A stretch of 64,000 bases of DNA from Phenylobacterium sp. (lineage in GTDB: Bacteria; Pseudomonadota; Alphaproteobacteria; Caulobacterales; Caulobacteraceae). Made by a program: the position numbers and the translations under genes. Within the stretch, counting starts at the first letter, position 1. Every line of letters begins with the position of its first letter. Below the pieces are notes generated by a model. It ran no database searches. It was not told the DNA's origin and was given only the letters and a program-made list of their open reading frames with translations. Shown piece by piece: positions 57,350 to 64,000 of the stretch. The DNA is taken from assembly GCF_016124325.1 (NCBI RefSeq), contig NZ_WGNY01000002.1, positions 26,901 through 90,900 of the forward strand, read 5' to 3'.

Positions 57350-59194
57350 TCAGAACGGCGGCGATTCCGGCCTGGCGGCGGCCGGCTCCGCGGCGGCCGG
57401 TTCCGGGGCGACTTCGGTCCGCGGCGGTTCGACGGCCGGCGCGTCCGTCGGCGGCGGCTCGGGCGCCGGCGGCCCCGGCGGGATCGGCCTGGCGCCCGCC
57501 CGCTTGAGCGCCACGCTCATGAAGCGGTTCCACATCTCGGACGGCGCGGTCGAGCCGGTGATGCGGACCATCGGCCGGGCGTCGTCGCGGCCCATCCAGA
57601 CGCAGCTCGCGAAGTCGCCCGTGTAGCCGCAGAACCAGGCGTCCTTGTAGTCCGAGGTCGTGCCCGTCTTGCCGGCCAGGTCGTATCCCTTCACCGCCGC
57701 CCGCACGCCCGTGCCGCCGGTCATCACGGCCCGCATCATCTGGTGCAGCTCGCCGAGCGCCGGGTTGCCGATCGCCGGCGCCGGCTTGGGCGGGGTCTTG
57801 CGATAGATCACCCGCCCACCCACGCGGATGCGCTCGATCCCATAGGGCTGCACGCGCTCGCCGCCGTTGGCGAAGGCCGCATAGGCCGCCGTCATCTCGA
57901 GCGGCGTGACCAGGGTGGTGCCCAGCGCCATGGCCGGGTCGGTGTTGATCGTCGACTGGATGCCCGCGCGATGGGCCGTCTCGGCCACGGCGTCGCGCCC
58001 GACCTCGTCGGCGAGCCGCGCGGCCACGGTGTTGATCGACTTCATCATCGCCGTCTGCAGGCTGATCGGGCCCAGGTAGACGCCGTCCTCGTAGTTGTGC
58101 GGCGACCAGCCGTTGATGGTCACGGGCTCGTCCACGACCGGGCTGTCGGGCGTCAGCCCCTGTTCCAGGGCGGTGAGGTAGACGAACGGCTTCCAGGCCG
58201 AGCCGGCCTGCCGCCGCGCCAGCACCGCGCGGTTGTAGGGCGCCGTCACATAGTCGGTCCCGCCCACCATCGTCCGCACGCGGCCCTCGCCGTCCACCGC
58301 CACGACGGCGGCCTGGTCGGTGAGCTGGGCCTTGTGGGCGTCCACCACGGCCTTGGCCGCGGCGCCGGCCGCCTGCTCCATGGGCCCGTCCAGCGTGGTC
58401 TCCACGGTCAGGTCGGCGGTGGGCTTGGGGACCATCTGGCGCACCTGGCCATCGATCCAGTCGACGAAGTACTGCGCCGGCGCCGTGGGCGACGTCGCCC
58501 ACACCTTGGGCTTCTGGGCGGCGGCCTTGTCGCGCTGGGCCGCCGTGATCGACCCGGTCTCGACCATGGTGTTGAGCACCACGCGGGCGCGCTCGTCGCA
58601 CGCTTCCGGTTCGGTGACGGGATTGTAGTGGGTGGGCGACTTCAGCACGCCCGCCAGCATCGCCGCTTCCTTGAGCGTGAGCTTCGCGGCCGGCTTGTTG
58701 AAGTAGCGTCGCGCGGCGGCCTCCAGGCCGTAGGCGCCCGAGCCGAAGTTGGCGCGGCTCAGGTACATGCCCAGGATCTGGGCCTTGGAATAGGTCTGCT
58801 CCAGCTGGATGGAATAGGCCAGCTCGGTGGCCTTGCGCTCCAGGGTCCGCTCCTGGGTCAGGAACAGGAGTCGCGCCGTCTGCTGGGTGATGGTCGAGGC
58901 GCCCTGCGTCGGCCGGCCGGCGGCGATGCCGTCGACGATGGCCCGCGCGATGCCCCGCGCGTCGAAGCCGGAGTGCTCGTAGAACCGCCGGTCCTCCACC
59001 GAAACGACGGCGGCGGCCACGTGCGGCGGCAGCTTGGCCACATCCACCGGCGGGCCGAACTGGCCGCCCCGCACGCCGATGATCGCGCCTGAACGGTCGA
59101 GGAATGTAATCTGCGGGTCGCGCCGGATCGGCGGCAGGCGCGGAAGCTCCGGGGCCTGCACGGCCACGGCCAGGGCGGCGGCGAGGGCGATCAA
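57350..59194 (-). CDS. Class A penicillin-binding protein (PBP1A-type)
   Basis: 614 residues from TTG 59194, two codons after an in-frame TGA. A short hydrophobic start (MIALAAALAVAV) serves as a membrane anchor. The glycosyltransferase domain has the catalytic Glu in SVEDRRFYEHSG (about 67) and GASTITQQTARL. The transpeptidase domain has the SxxK box GSAWKPF (Ser332, Lys335), SIN (386-388) and KTGT (509-512). A Pro/Ala/Glu-rich tail of about 50 residues ends the protein. It polymerises and cross-links peptidoglycan. It lacks the extended cytoplasmic N-terminus of larger PBP1A proteins. Confidence 0.9.
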   Translation of the reverse strand: MIALAAALAVAVQAPELPRLPPIRRDPQITFLDRSGAIIGVRGGQFGPPVDVAKLPPHVAAAVVSVEDRRFYEHSGFDARGIARAIVDGIAAGRPTQGASTITQQTARLLFLTQERTLERKATELAYSIQLEQTYSKAQILGMYLSRANFGSGAYGLEAAARRYFNKPAAKLTLKEAAMLAGVLKSPTHYNPVTEPEACDERARVVLNTMVETGSITAAQRDKAAAQKPKVWATSPTAPAQYFVDWIDGQVRQMVPKPTADLTVETTLDGPMEQAAGAAAKAVVDAHKAQLTDQAAVVAVDGEGRVRTMVGGTDYVTAPYNRAVLARRQAGSAWKPFVYLTALEQGLTPDSPVVDEPVTINGWSPHNYEDGVYLGPISLQTAMMKSINTVAARLADEVGRDAVAETAHRAGIQSTINTDPAMALGTTLVTPLEMTAAYAAFANGGERVQPYGIERIRVGGRVIYRKTPPKPAPAIGNPALGELHQMMRAVMTGGTGVRAAVKGYDLAGKTGTTSDYKDAWFCGYTGDFASCVWMGRDDARPMVRITGSTAPSEMWNRFMSVALKRAGARPIPPGPPAPEPPPTDAPAVEPPRTEVAPEPAAAEPAAARPESPPF

Positions 59195-59334
59195 GGGTCA
59201 GGCGGCTCCGGCGGGCTCGTCGCGCCCTAACTGGCCTGCCCCGCGCGCCGCGCCAACACAATTTCCGTTAATCCGCGTCCGCCCCACGGGATGGACGCGG
59301 GCTCTGCACGGAATCTCCACGCCAGGCCGATGGA

Positions 59335-59378
59335 GGCCCGGACCGGCCGCCGCGGCGCGCGGCGACCGGTCCGGGGCC
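59335..59378. terminator. Strong GC hairpin downstream of the TonB receptor
   Basis: GGCCCGGACCGG (59335-59346) pairs with CCGGTCCGGGGCC (59366-59378) with one bulged base, right after the receptor stop at 59385. No T-run follows on the minus strand, so it may act as a pause or stabilising 3' structure. Confidence 0.45.
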
Positions 59379-59384
59379 TTGCCG

Positions 59385-61592
59385 TCACCAGCGGTAGCGC
59401 AGCTCCGCGCCGTAGGTCCGCGGCATGTTCCAGCGCCGCGTCGTCGGCCCCTGGAAGACGATATAGGCCTCGTCGCCGACGTTGCTGGAGAACACCGCGG
59501 CCTCCCAGCCGCCCTTGGTCACCCCCGCCCGCACGTTGACGACCTGATAGTCGTAAAGGTGCGGGGTCTGGGCGATCTCCTGCACGCCGCCCCAACGTCC
59601 GTTGCCGTTGACGTTGAAGAACCCGAACATGTCGCCCGCCAGCCGATGGCGGTAGTTCACCGCGAAGTTGGCGGTCCACTTGGGCCGCTGCGGGACCACC
59701 TTGCCCTTGTCGGGACCCGAGACGATGTGGCCGCCCAGGCGCGCGCCGGCCAGGGTGGCGCTCAGCGTGCCGCCCGCCACGCGGAACCGCGAGTTCAGCT
59801 CGGCTTCGACGCCGTAGGTGTTGGCCGCCCCGCTGTTGAACACGAAGGGCGTGGCCTGCACCGGGCAGACGGGATTGCCGTTGAAGCAACCGTTGTCCGA
59901 CTGGACGAGCAGGTCCTTCACGTGGGTGCGGAACGCCGCCGTGGTCAGGAAGATCTGCGGGGTGATGTTCCCCTTCAGCCCGACCTCGTAGGAGGTCGCC
60001 ACCTCGTTGTCGAAGGACTGCGGGATGTCCACCGGCTGGCGCGGATCGCCCAGCGCGGTGTTGAACCCGCCCGCCCGGTAGGCGCTGCCCACCTTGGCGT
60101 AGGCCAGCCACTGCGAGATCTTGTAGCTGGCCGAGGCCGTGTACGAGAAGTTGCTGCTCTTCTTGCCGCTGTCGACGTTGAAGCCGACGCCCGAAGGCAG
60201 CCCGGTTCCGAAGTCCAGCCGGTCGGCGCTCAGGTGCTTGTCGTCGTGCGTATAGCGCGCCTCGCCGGTGAGGTTCAGCTGCTCGGTGACGTCGTAGCCC
60301 AGCGAGGCGTAGGCCGCCCACGAGGTGAAGTCCTGCCGCTCGATCCCCTTGGTGCCGCGCGACGGGTTGGCCCTCGTCGGCGTTCGGGTCAGCGAACTGG
60401 AATAGTCGTCGTTGAGGTCGAAGTACTCGAAGCCCGCCAGCCAGGTGAACCCCGCGACCTTGCGGCCCACCAGGTGGGTGTCGTTGTAGAAGACGCGCGC
60501 GTTGTCGTAGCTCAGGCCCTCCAGGTTGGGGTCGCCCAGGGCGGCGCCGGGGCGCACGAGGCCGGCGGCGATGATCTGGGCCTGGAACTGCGGCGAGCTG
60601 GCGTCGCGGTCGTAGGAGAACAGCGAGCGGCGCTTGCGCAGCGCGGTCGTCGAGGTGAGCGTGGCGAACCCGAAGTCGTAGTCGATGACGCCTTCGAGGT
60701 AGTTCACCTGCTGCTTGCCGAACGACGGCGTGTTCCACGGCAGCTCGTATTTCTGCTGGTAGAGCCCCATGGGGTAGGTCGCGTTCGCGCCGATGTTCAC
60801 CTGGTAGATCAGGCCCGGCAGGATGTCGCGGCCGTGCTCGGCCAGCAGGTTCACCGACAGCGGACCGTCGTGATAGGCGATCTGGCCGCGGTAGATCTCG
60901 GTCTCCTGGGCGTCGTGGTACCGGTCGAGGATCGGGTTGTAGTAGAAGCCCTTCGACTGCTTCATCTCGTCGATGCCGAACCGCACGGCCCACTTCTCGC
61001 CGAGGGGCTCGTTGACGACGATCTGGGCCTCGCGGCGGTTGTTGTTCGCCACCTGGGCCGAGGCGAAGCCCGTCCGGCTGTTCGTCGGCCGCGCCGAGAC
61101 CACGTTCACCGCCCCGCCGACGGCGTTACGTCCGTTGAGCGCGCCCTGGACGCCCCGCAGCGCCTCGATCCCGCCCACGTCGAAGAAGTCCGACTTCGAG
61201 AAGCTGCGCCCGCCCAGCCGGCCGCCGCCGATGTAGACGCCGTCGCGGTAGAGGCCCACCGCGGCCTCCGCCGAGGTGGCGCGGCTGGTGCCGGAGCCGC
61301 GGATCGACACTTCCGAGGTCACCGGGCTGCTGGTGTTGGCGAAATTGACCGCCGGGATGTTGGCGAGCAGTTCCTGGGTGTTGCTGAGCCCCCCGAGCTG
61401 GGAGATCTGCTCCGGCCCGAAGGCCGTGCCGGCCGTCGGGATGTCCCGCAGGCGCTCCTCGCGCTTACGGGCGGTAACGACCACCTCTTCGAGTGCGTTG
61501 CCACTGTCGTCCTGCTGCGCCCACGCCGGCGCTGCGATCGCGGCGCATATGGCGACGATCGACCCCCCATAGAGGCCCTGGTGCCTGAACAT
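59385..61592 (-). CDS. TonB-dependent outer-membrane receptor
   Basis: 735 residues with a signal peptide ending APAWAQ, the TonB box LEEVVVTARKREERLRDIP, a plug domain (ELLANIPAVNFANTSSPVTSEVSIRGSGTSRATSAEAAVGLYRDGVYIGGGRLGG) and a barrel whose last strand is RTYGAELRYRW. It resembles the large alphaproteobacterial group with KREERLRDIP, thought to take up plant- or steroid-derived compounds, vitamins or siderophores. The ligand is unknown. It is divergent from pyk, and the shared 256-base gap contains a 30-base imperfect palindrome. Confidence 0.93.
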   Translation of the reverse strand: MFRHQGLYGGSIVAICAAIAAPAWAQQDDSGNALEEVVVTARKREERLRDIPTAGTAFGPEQISQLGGLSNTQELLANIPAVNFANTSSPVTSEVSIRGSGTSRATSAEAAVGLYRDGVYIGGGRLGGRSFSKSDFFDVGGIEALRGVQGALNGRNAVGGAVNVVSARPTNSRTGFASAQVANNNRREAQIVVNEPLGEKWAVRFGIDEMKQSKGFYYNPILDRYHDAQETEIYRGQIAYHDGPLSVNLLAEHGRDILPGLIYQVNIGANATYPMGLYQQKYELPWNTPSFGKQQVNYLEGVIDYDFGFATLTSTTALRKRRSLFSYDRDASSPQFQAQIIAAGLVRPGAALGDPNLEGLSYDNARVFYNDTHLVGRKVAGFTWLAGFEYFDLNDDYSSSLTRTPTRANPSRGTKGIERQDFTSWAAYASLGYDVTEQLNLTGEARYTHDDKHLSADRLDFGTGLPSGVGFNVDSGKKSSNFSYTASASYKISQWLAYAKVGSAYRAGGFNTALGDPRQPVDIPQSFDNEVATSYEVGLKGNITPQIFLTTAAFRTHVKDLLVQSDNGCFNGNPVCPVQATPFVFNSGAANTYGVEAELNSRFRVAGGTLSATLAGARLGGHIVSGPDKGKVVPQRPKWTANFAVNYRHRLAGDMFGFFNVNGNGRWGGVQEIAQTPHLYDYQVVNVRAGVTKGGWEAAVFSSNVGDEAYIVFQGPTTRRWNMPRTYGAELRYRW

Positions 61593-61687
61593 CTATCGCG
61601 TCCCTCCGCGCCAGTCTGTGCTGGCTGCCATGACGCGCCCCCCCGGGAGTGCGGAACCTAACCGATGCGCGCCACATCGCCCCCATT

Positions 61688-61717
61688 CCCAGGGGTGATG
61701 GGCCCATGACCCCTGGG
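61688..61717. promoter_or_regulatory. 30-base near-perfect palindrome between the TonB receptor and pyk
   Basis: CCCAGGGGTGATGGG (61688-61702) pairs with CCCATGACCCCTGGG with one mismatched base pair. It could be an operator for either divergent gene, or form a strong hairpin in the pyk leader. Confidence 0.4.
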
Positions 61718-61848
61718 GAGGCCCGCCGCGGCGGCCCCCGAACCGGCGCCCCGCCCCGCCCGGGTCGCCGCTCCGGCTTGCCCGAGCCCGCGGGTAGGGC
61801 CAGTTTGCGCCTTCGAGGATTCGGCAGAGGCAACAGGAGAACAGCCGC

Positions 61849-63276
61849 GTGGCTGAAGCGATCCGGCGCCGCCGGCGGGTCAAGATCGTCGCCACCATCG
61901 GCCCCGCGTCGTCCAGCCCGGAGCGGCTGGAGGAGCTGTTCCGGACCGGCGCCGACGTGTTCCGCCTCAACTTCAGCCACGGCGCCCAGGAGCAGCACGC
62001 CGAAGTCATCCAGCACATCCGCCGCGCCGAGCGGCGCACCGGGCGGCCCATCGGCATCCTGGCCGACCTCCAGGGCCCCAAGCTGCGCGTCGGCCGCTTC
62101 GCCGGCGGGGGCGTCGTCCTGCAATGGGGCCGATCGCTGCGCCTCGATCTGCAGGAGCGGCCGGGCGACGGGCAGCGCGTGCAGCTTCCGCATCCCGAGA
62201 TCATGGCCGCCGCCTCGGTGGGCTCGGTGCTGCTGCTCGACGACGGGCGCATCCGCCTCGAGGTCACGCGTCAGACGCCCGAGTTCCTGGACACCCGGGT
62301 CGTCCTGGGCGGCCGGCTCAGCGACCACAAGGGCGTGAACCTGCCGGGCCTGGTGCTTCCGATCCCGGCGCTCACCGCCAAGGACCGTTCAGACCTGGCC
62401 TTCGCGCTCGAGCACGGCTGCGACTGGATCGGCCTGTCGTTCGTGCAGCGGCCCGAGGACGTGGCCGAGGCGCGCGAACTGGTCGGCGACCGGGCCTTCA
62501 TCCTCTCCAAGATCGAAAAGCCCGGCGCCCTCACCTCGATCGACGAAGTGCTGCGCCTGTCCGACGCGATCATGGTGGCGCGCGGCGACCTGGGGGTGGA
62601 GATGCCGGCCGAGGACGTGCCGCTGATCCAGAAGCGGCTGATCCGCGCCGCTCACCTGCACGGCCGTCCCGTGGTGGTCGCCACCCAGATGATGGAGAGC
62701 ATGATCGAGAACCCGGCGCCCACTCGCGCGGAGGCGTCCGACGTGGCCACCGCCGTGTTCGACGGCGCCGACGCCGTGATGCTCTCCGCCGAGAGCGCCA
62801 CGGGGAAATATCCGGTCGAGACCGTGCGGATGATGGATCGGATCATCGCCCGCACCGAGGACGACGACGACCTGCGCGCCGCGCGCGCGGCCATGCGGCC
62901 CACGCCCGAGCGGGAGGCCGCCGACGCCATCTGCGCCGCCGCCCGCCAGGTGGCCGACACCATCGACGCCAAGGCCATCGCCGCGTTCTCGCTCTCGGGC
63001 CGCACGGCCATCCGCATCGCCCGCGAGCGGCCCGACACCCCGATCCTCGGCGTGACGCCCAGCGTGGAGATCGCCCGGCGCCTGGCGCTCGTGTGGGGCG
63101 TCCACGCGCTCAACTCCGAGAGCTCCCACACCATGACGGAAACCGTGTCCCAGGCCGCGACCCTGGCCCGGCAGAGCGGCTTCGCCAAACGGCGCGACGA
63201 GATCGTGGTGGTCGCCGGCGTGCCCTTCGGCCGTTCGGGCGGCACCAATTCGCTGCGCGTCGCCCAGGTCACCTGA
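61849..63276 (+). CDS. pyk: Pyruvate kinase
   Basis: 475 residues from GTG 61849, with AGGAGA upstream. It converts phosphoenolpyruvate and ADP to pyruvate and ATP. Motifs: KIVATIGPASSSPERLEELF, VFRLNFSHG, LADLQGPKLRVG, ILSKIEKPGAL with the catalytic Lys, MVARGDLGVEMPAEDVP, and VATQMMESMIENPAPTRAEASDVATAVFDGADAVMLSAESATGKYP. The C-terminal allosteric domain is present but short. Together with the ppc and aldolase genes it makes this end of the window a node for PEP and pyruvate metabolism. Confidence 0.97.
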   Translation: MAEAIRRRRRVKIVATIGPASSSPERLEELFRTGADVFRLNFSHGAQEQHAEVIQHIRRAERRTGRPIGILADLQGPKLRVGRFAGGGVVLQWGRSLRLDLQERPGDGQRVQLPHPEIMAAASVGSVLLLDDGRIRLEVTRQTPEFLDTRVVLGGRLSDHKGVNLPGLVLPIPALTAKDRSDLAFALEHGCDWIGLSFVQRPEDVAEARELVGDRAFILSKIEKPGALTSIDEVLRLSDAIMVARGDLGVEMPAEDVPLIQKRLIRAAHLHGRPVVVATQMMESMIENPAPTRAEASDVATAVFDGADAVMLSAESATGKYPVETVRMMDRIIARTEDDDDLRAARAAMRPTPEREAADAICAAARQVADTIDAKAIAAFSLSGRTAIRIARERPDTPILGVTPSVEIARRLALVWGVHALNSESSHTMTETVSQAATLARQSGFAKRRDEIVVVAGVPFGRSGGTNSLRVAQVT

Positions 63277-63331
63277 CCTTGACGGGCCCGGCGTGGCCCA
63301 TACAGTCGACGCCGGAAAAAGGGAGTGCGGC

Positions 63332-63688
63332 ATGAACATGCGTCTCTTCGCGATCACGGCGGGCCTGACCGCCATCGCCGCGGCCCCCTGTCTCGCCCTC
63401 ACCGTCCAGTCGGCTCCGCCCAGCCCCGACGTCGCCCATCGCCTCACGCAGGGCGGCGCCAGCTTCGGGCAGAAGCTCGAGGACACCTGGGCCGGGAGCG
63501 GCCGGCCGGGCGAACGGTCGGACGTCGTGAACGGCCGGACCTACCGCTCCACCCAGAGCTTCGGCTCGGGAACCGTGACCACCACGTTCCGCAGCGGCGC
63601 CTCGCAGGGCGAATGGGGCGATCCCCGCTGGAACGATCAGCGCCGCGAAACGCCGGCGCCGCTCTCGCTCTCTCCGCCCCGCCGCTGA
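63332..63688 (+). CDS. Small secreted protein of unknown function
   Basis: 118 residues from ATG 63332, with AAGGGAG upstream; an in-frame GTG at 63293 lacks a ribosome-binding site. Signal peptide (MNMRLFAITAGLTAIAAAPCLA) and a short mature part rich in Ser, Gly and Thr (GRTYRSTQSFGSGTVTTTFRSG) with alternating residues suggesting beta strands. No known domain. It follows pyk by 55 bases and precedes a strong terminator, so it may share the pyk transcript. Confidence 0.7.
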   Translation: MNMRLFAITAGLTAIAAAPCLALTVQSAPPSPDVAHRLTQGGASFGQKLEDTWAGSGRPGERSDVVNGRTYRSTQSFGSGTVTTTFRSGASQGEWGDPRWNDQRRETPAPLSLSPPRR

Positions 63689-63708
63689 CGGCGAGCACGC
63701 AAGAAAAA

Positions 63709-63732
63709 GGCCTCCCGAAGGAGGCCGTTTCT
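63709..63732. terminator. Bidirectional Rho-independent terminator
   Basis: GGCCTCC (63709-63715), loop CGAA, GGAGGCC (63720-63726), then GTTTCTT. On the left it is preceded by AAGAAAAA, giving a T-rich run on the minus strand as well. It ends the pyk/secreted-protein transcript and, from the other side, the rRNA operon. Confidence 0.9.
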
Positions 63733-63747
63733 TGTCTACGGAAGACT

Positions 63748-63824
<77 letters not shown>

Positions 63825-63905
63825 GCAAGTCAGTCCGTAGATCGGGCGAGGCCCGATATCCGGCATCGTGAATTGAAGGGTTCTGGATCCTGATCCGCTT
63901 GATAG

Positions 63906-64000
63906 ACCTGGCGACGACCTACTCTCCCGCGCCTTAAGACGAAGTACCATCGGCCCTGAGGAGCTTAACGACCGAGTTCGGGATGGGATCGGGTGGGGAC
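63906..64000 (-). rRNA. rrf: 5S rRNA (3' part; 5' end beyond the window)
   Basis: The minus strand contains CCCGATCCCATCCCGAACTC, GGTACTTCGTCTTAAGGCGC and GGGAGAGTAGGTCGTCGCCA, all conserved in alphaproteobacterial 5S rRNA. The 3' end lies near 63906; about 95 bases are visible. 23S and 16S genes should follow beyond the right edge. About 80 bases separate it from tRNA-fMet. Confidence 0.95.

Overview
The window is a very GC-rich chromosomal segment, about 64 kb, from an alphaproteobacterium. It most likely comes from Caulobacteraceae, with a Phenylobacterium- or Caulobacter-like organism my best guess. The grounds are: an rRNA operon ending 5S then initiator tRNA at the right edge; DUF2336, UrcA and PEPxxWA-CTERM proteins; TonB-dependent receptors; many acyl-CoA enzymes; and a ppc-to-KDPG-aldolase neighbourhood that I recall from Caulobacter. 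I see no prophage, transposase, integrase or CRISPR array. Genes are dense, with no gene-free stretch above 300 bases.

Layout. 1-7.3 kb: SDR (cut by the left edge), Nudix hydrolase, DUF2336 protein, a histidine-kinase-like protein lacking the phospho-acceptor His, a CoA transferase, and an HWE-type PAS kinase. 7.3-17 kb: DUF983 protein divergent from a MocR regulator with a large palindromic operator, a lytic transglycosylase, a TonB protein, acyl-CoA dehydrogenase with an FAD oxidase, hemerythrin, a coupled pair of unknown membrane proteins, and LysR divergent from an FMN reductase. 17-30 kb: a large hybrid kinase, SpoU methyltransferase, thioesterase, an SDR/CoA-transferase/crotonase operon divergent from a LuxR regulator, a malonyl-CoA-synthetase-like ligase, amidase and PAP2 phosphatase. 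30-44 kb: lactate-dehydrogenase-like flavoenzyme, hotdog protein, cytochrome c556/b561 pair, sugar-phosphate transferase, rlmJ, a TonB receptor, SDR, UrcA, crotonase, GST, a tandem-HTH/pseudo-hydrolase fusion and a PEPxxWA protein. 44-51 kb: GST, crotonase with epoxide hydrolase, an ArsR/arsenate-reductase-like fusion with a VOC protein, a crotonase/SDR/SDR operon and a second PEPxxWA protein. 51-64 kb: crotonase, ppc, cytochrome c556, a Kv-type channel with a zinc ribbon, KDPG aldolase, PBP1A-type penicillin-binding protein, TonB receptor, pyk, tRNA-fMet and 5S rRNA.

Functional threads. Several small operons (22.1-24.8, 44.8-46.6 and 48.0-50.3 kb) combine crotonases, SDRs, CoA transferases and hydrolases. 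They suggest catabolism of several acyl-CoA, aromatic or terpenoid-like substrates, with local LuxR-type regulators. Central carbon metabolism is represented by ppc, a KDPG-type aldolase and pyk.

The most unusual items are: a regulator fused to a hydrolase that has lost its Ser and His; a repeat-type palindrome translated inside an acyl-CoA ligase; two copies of a long palindromic element that each supply a gene's stop codon; five crotonases none of which keeps both catalytic Glu; an AT-rich island inside an SDR gene; and an ArsR-phosphatase fusion lacking the general-acid Asp.
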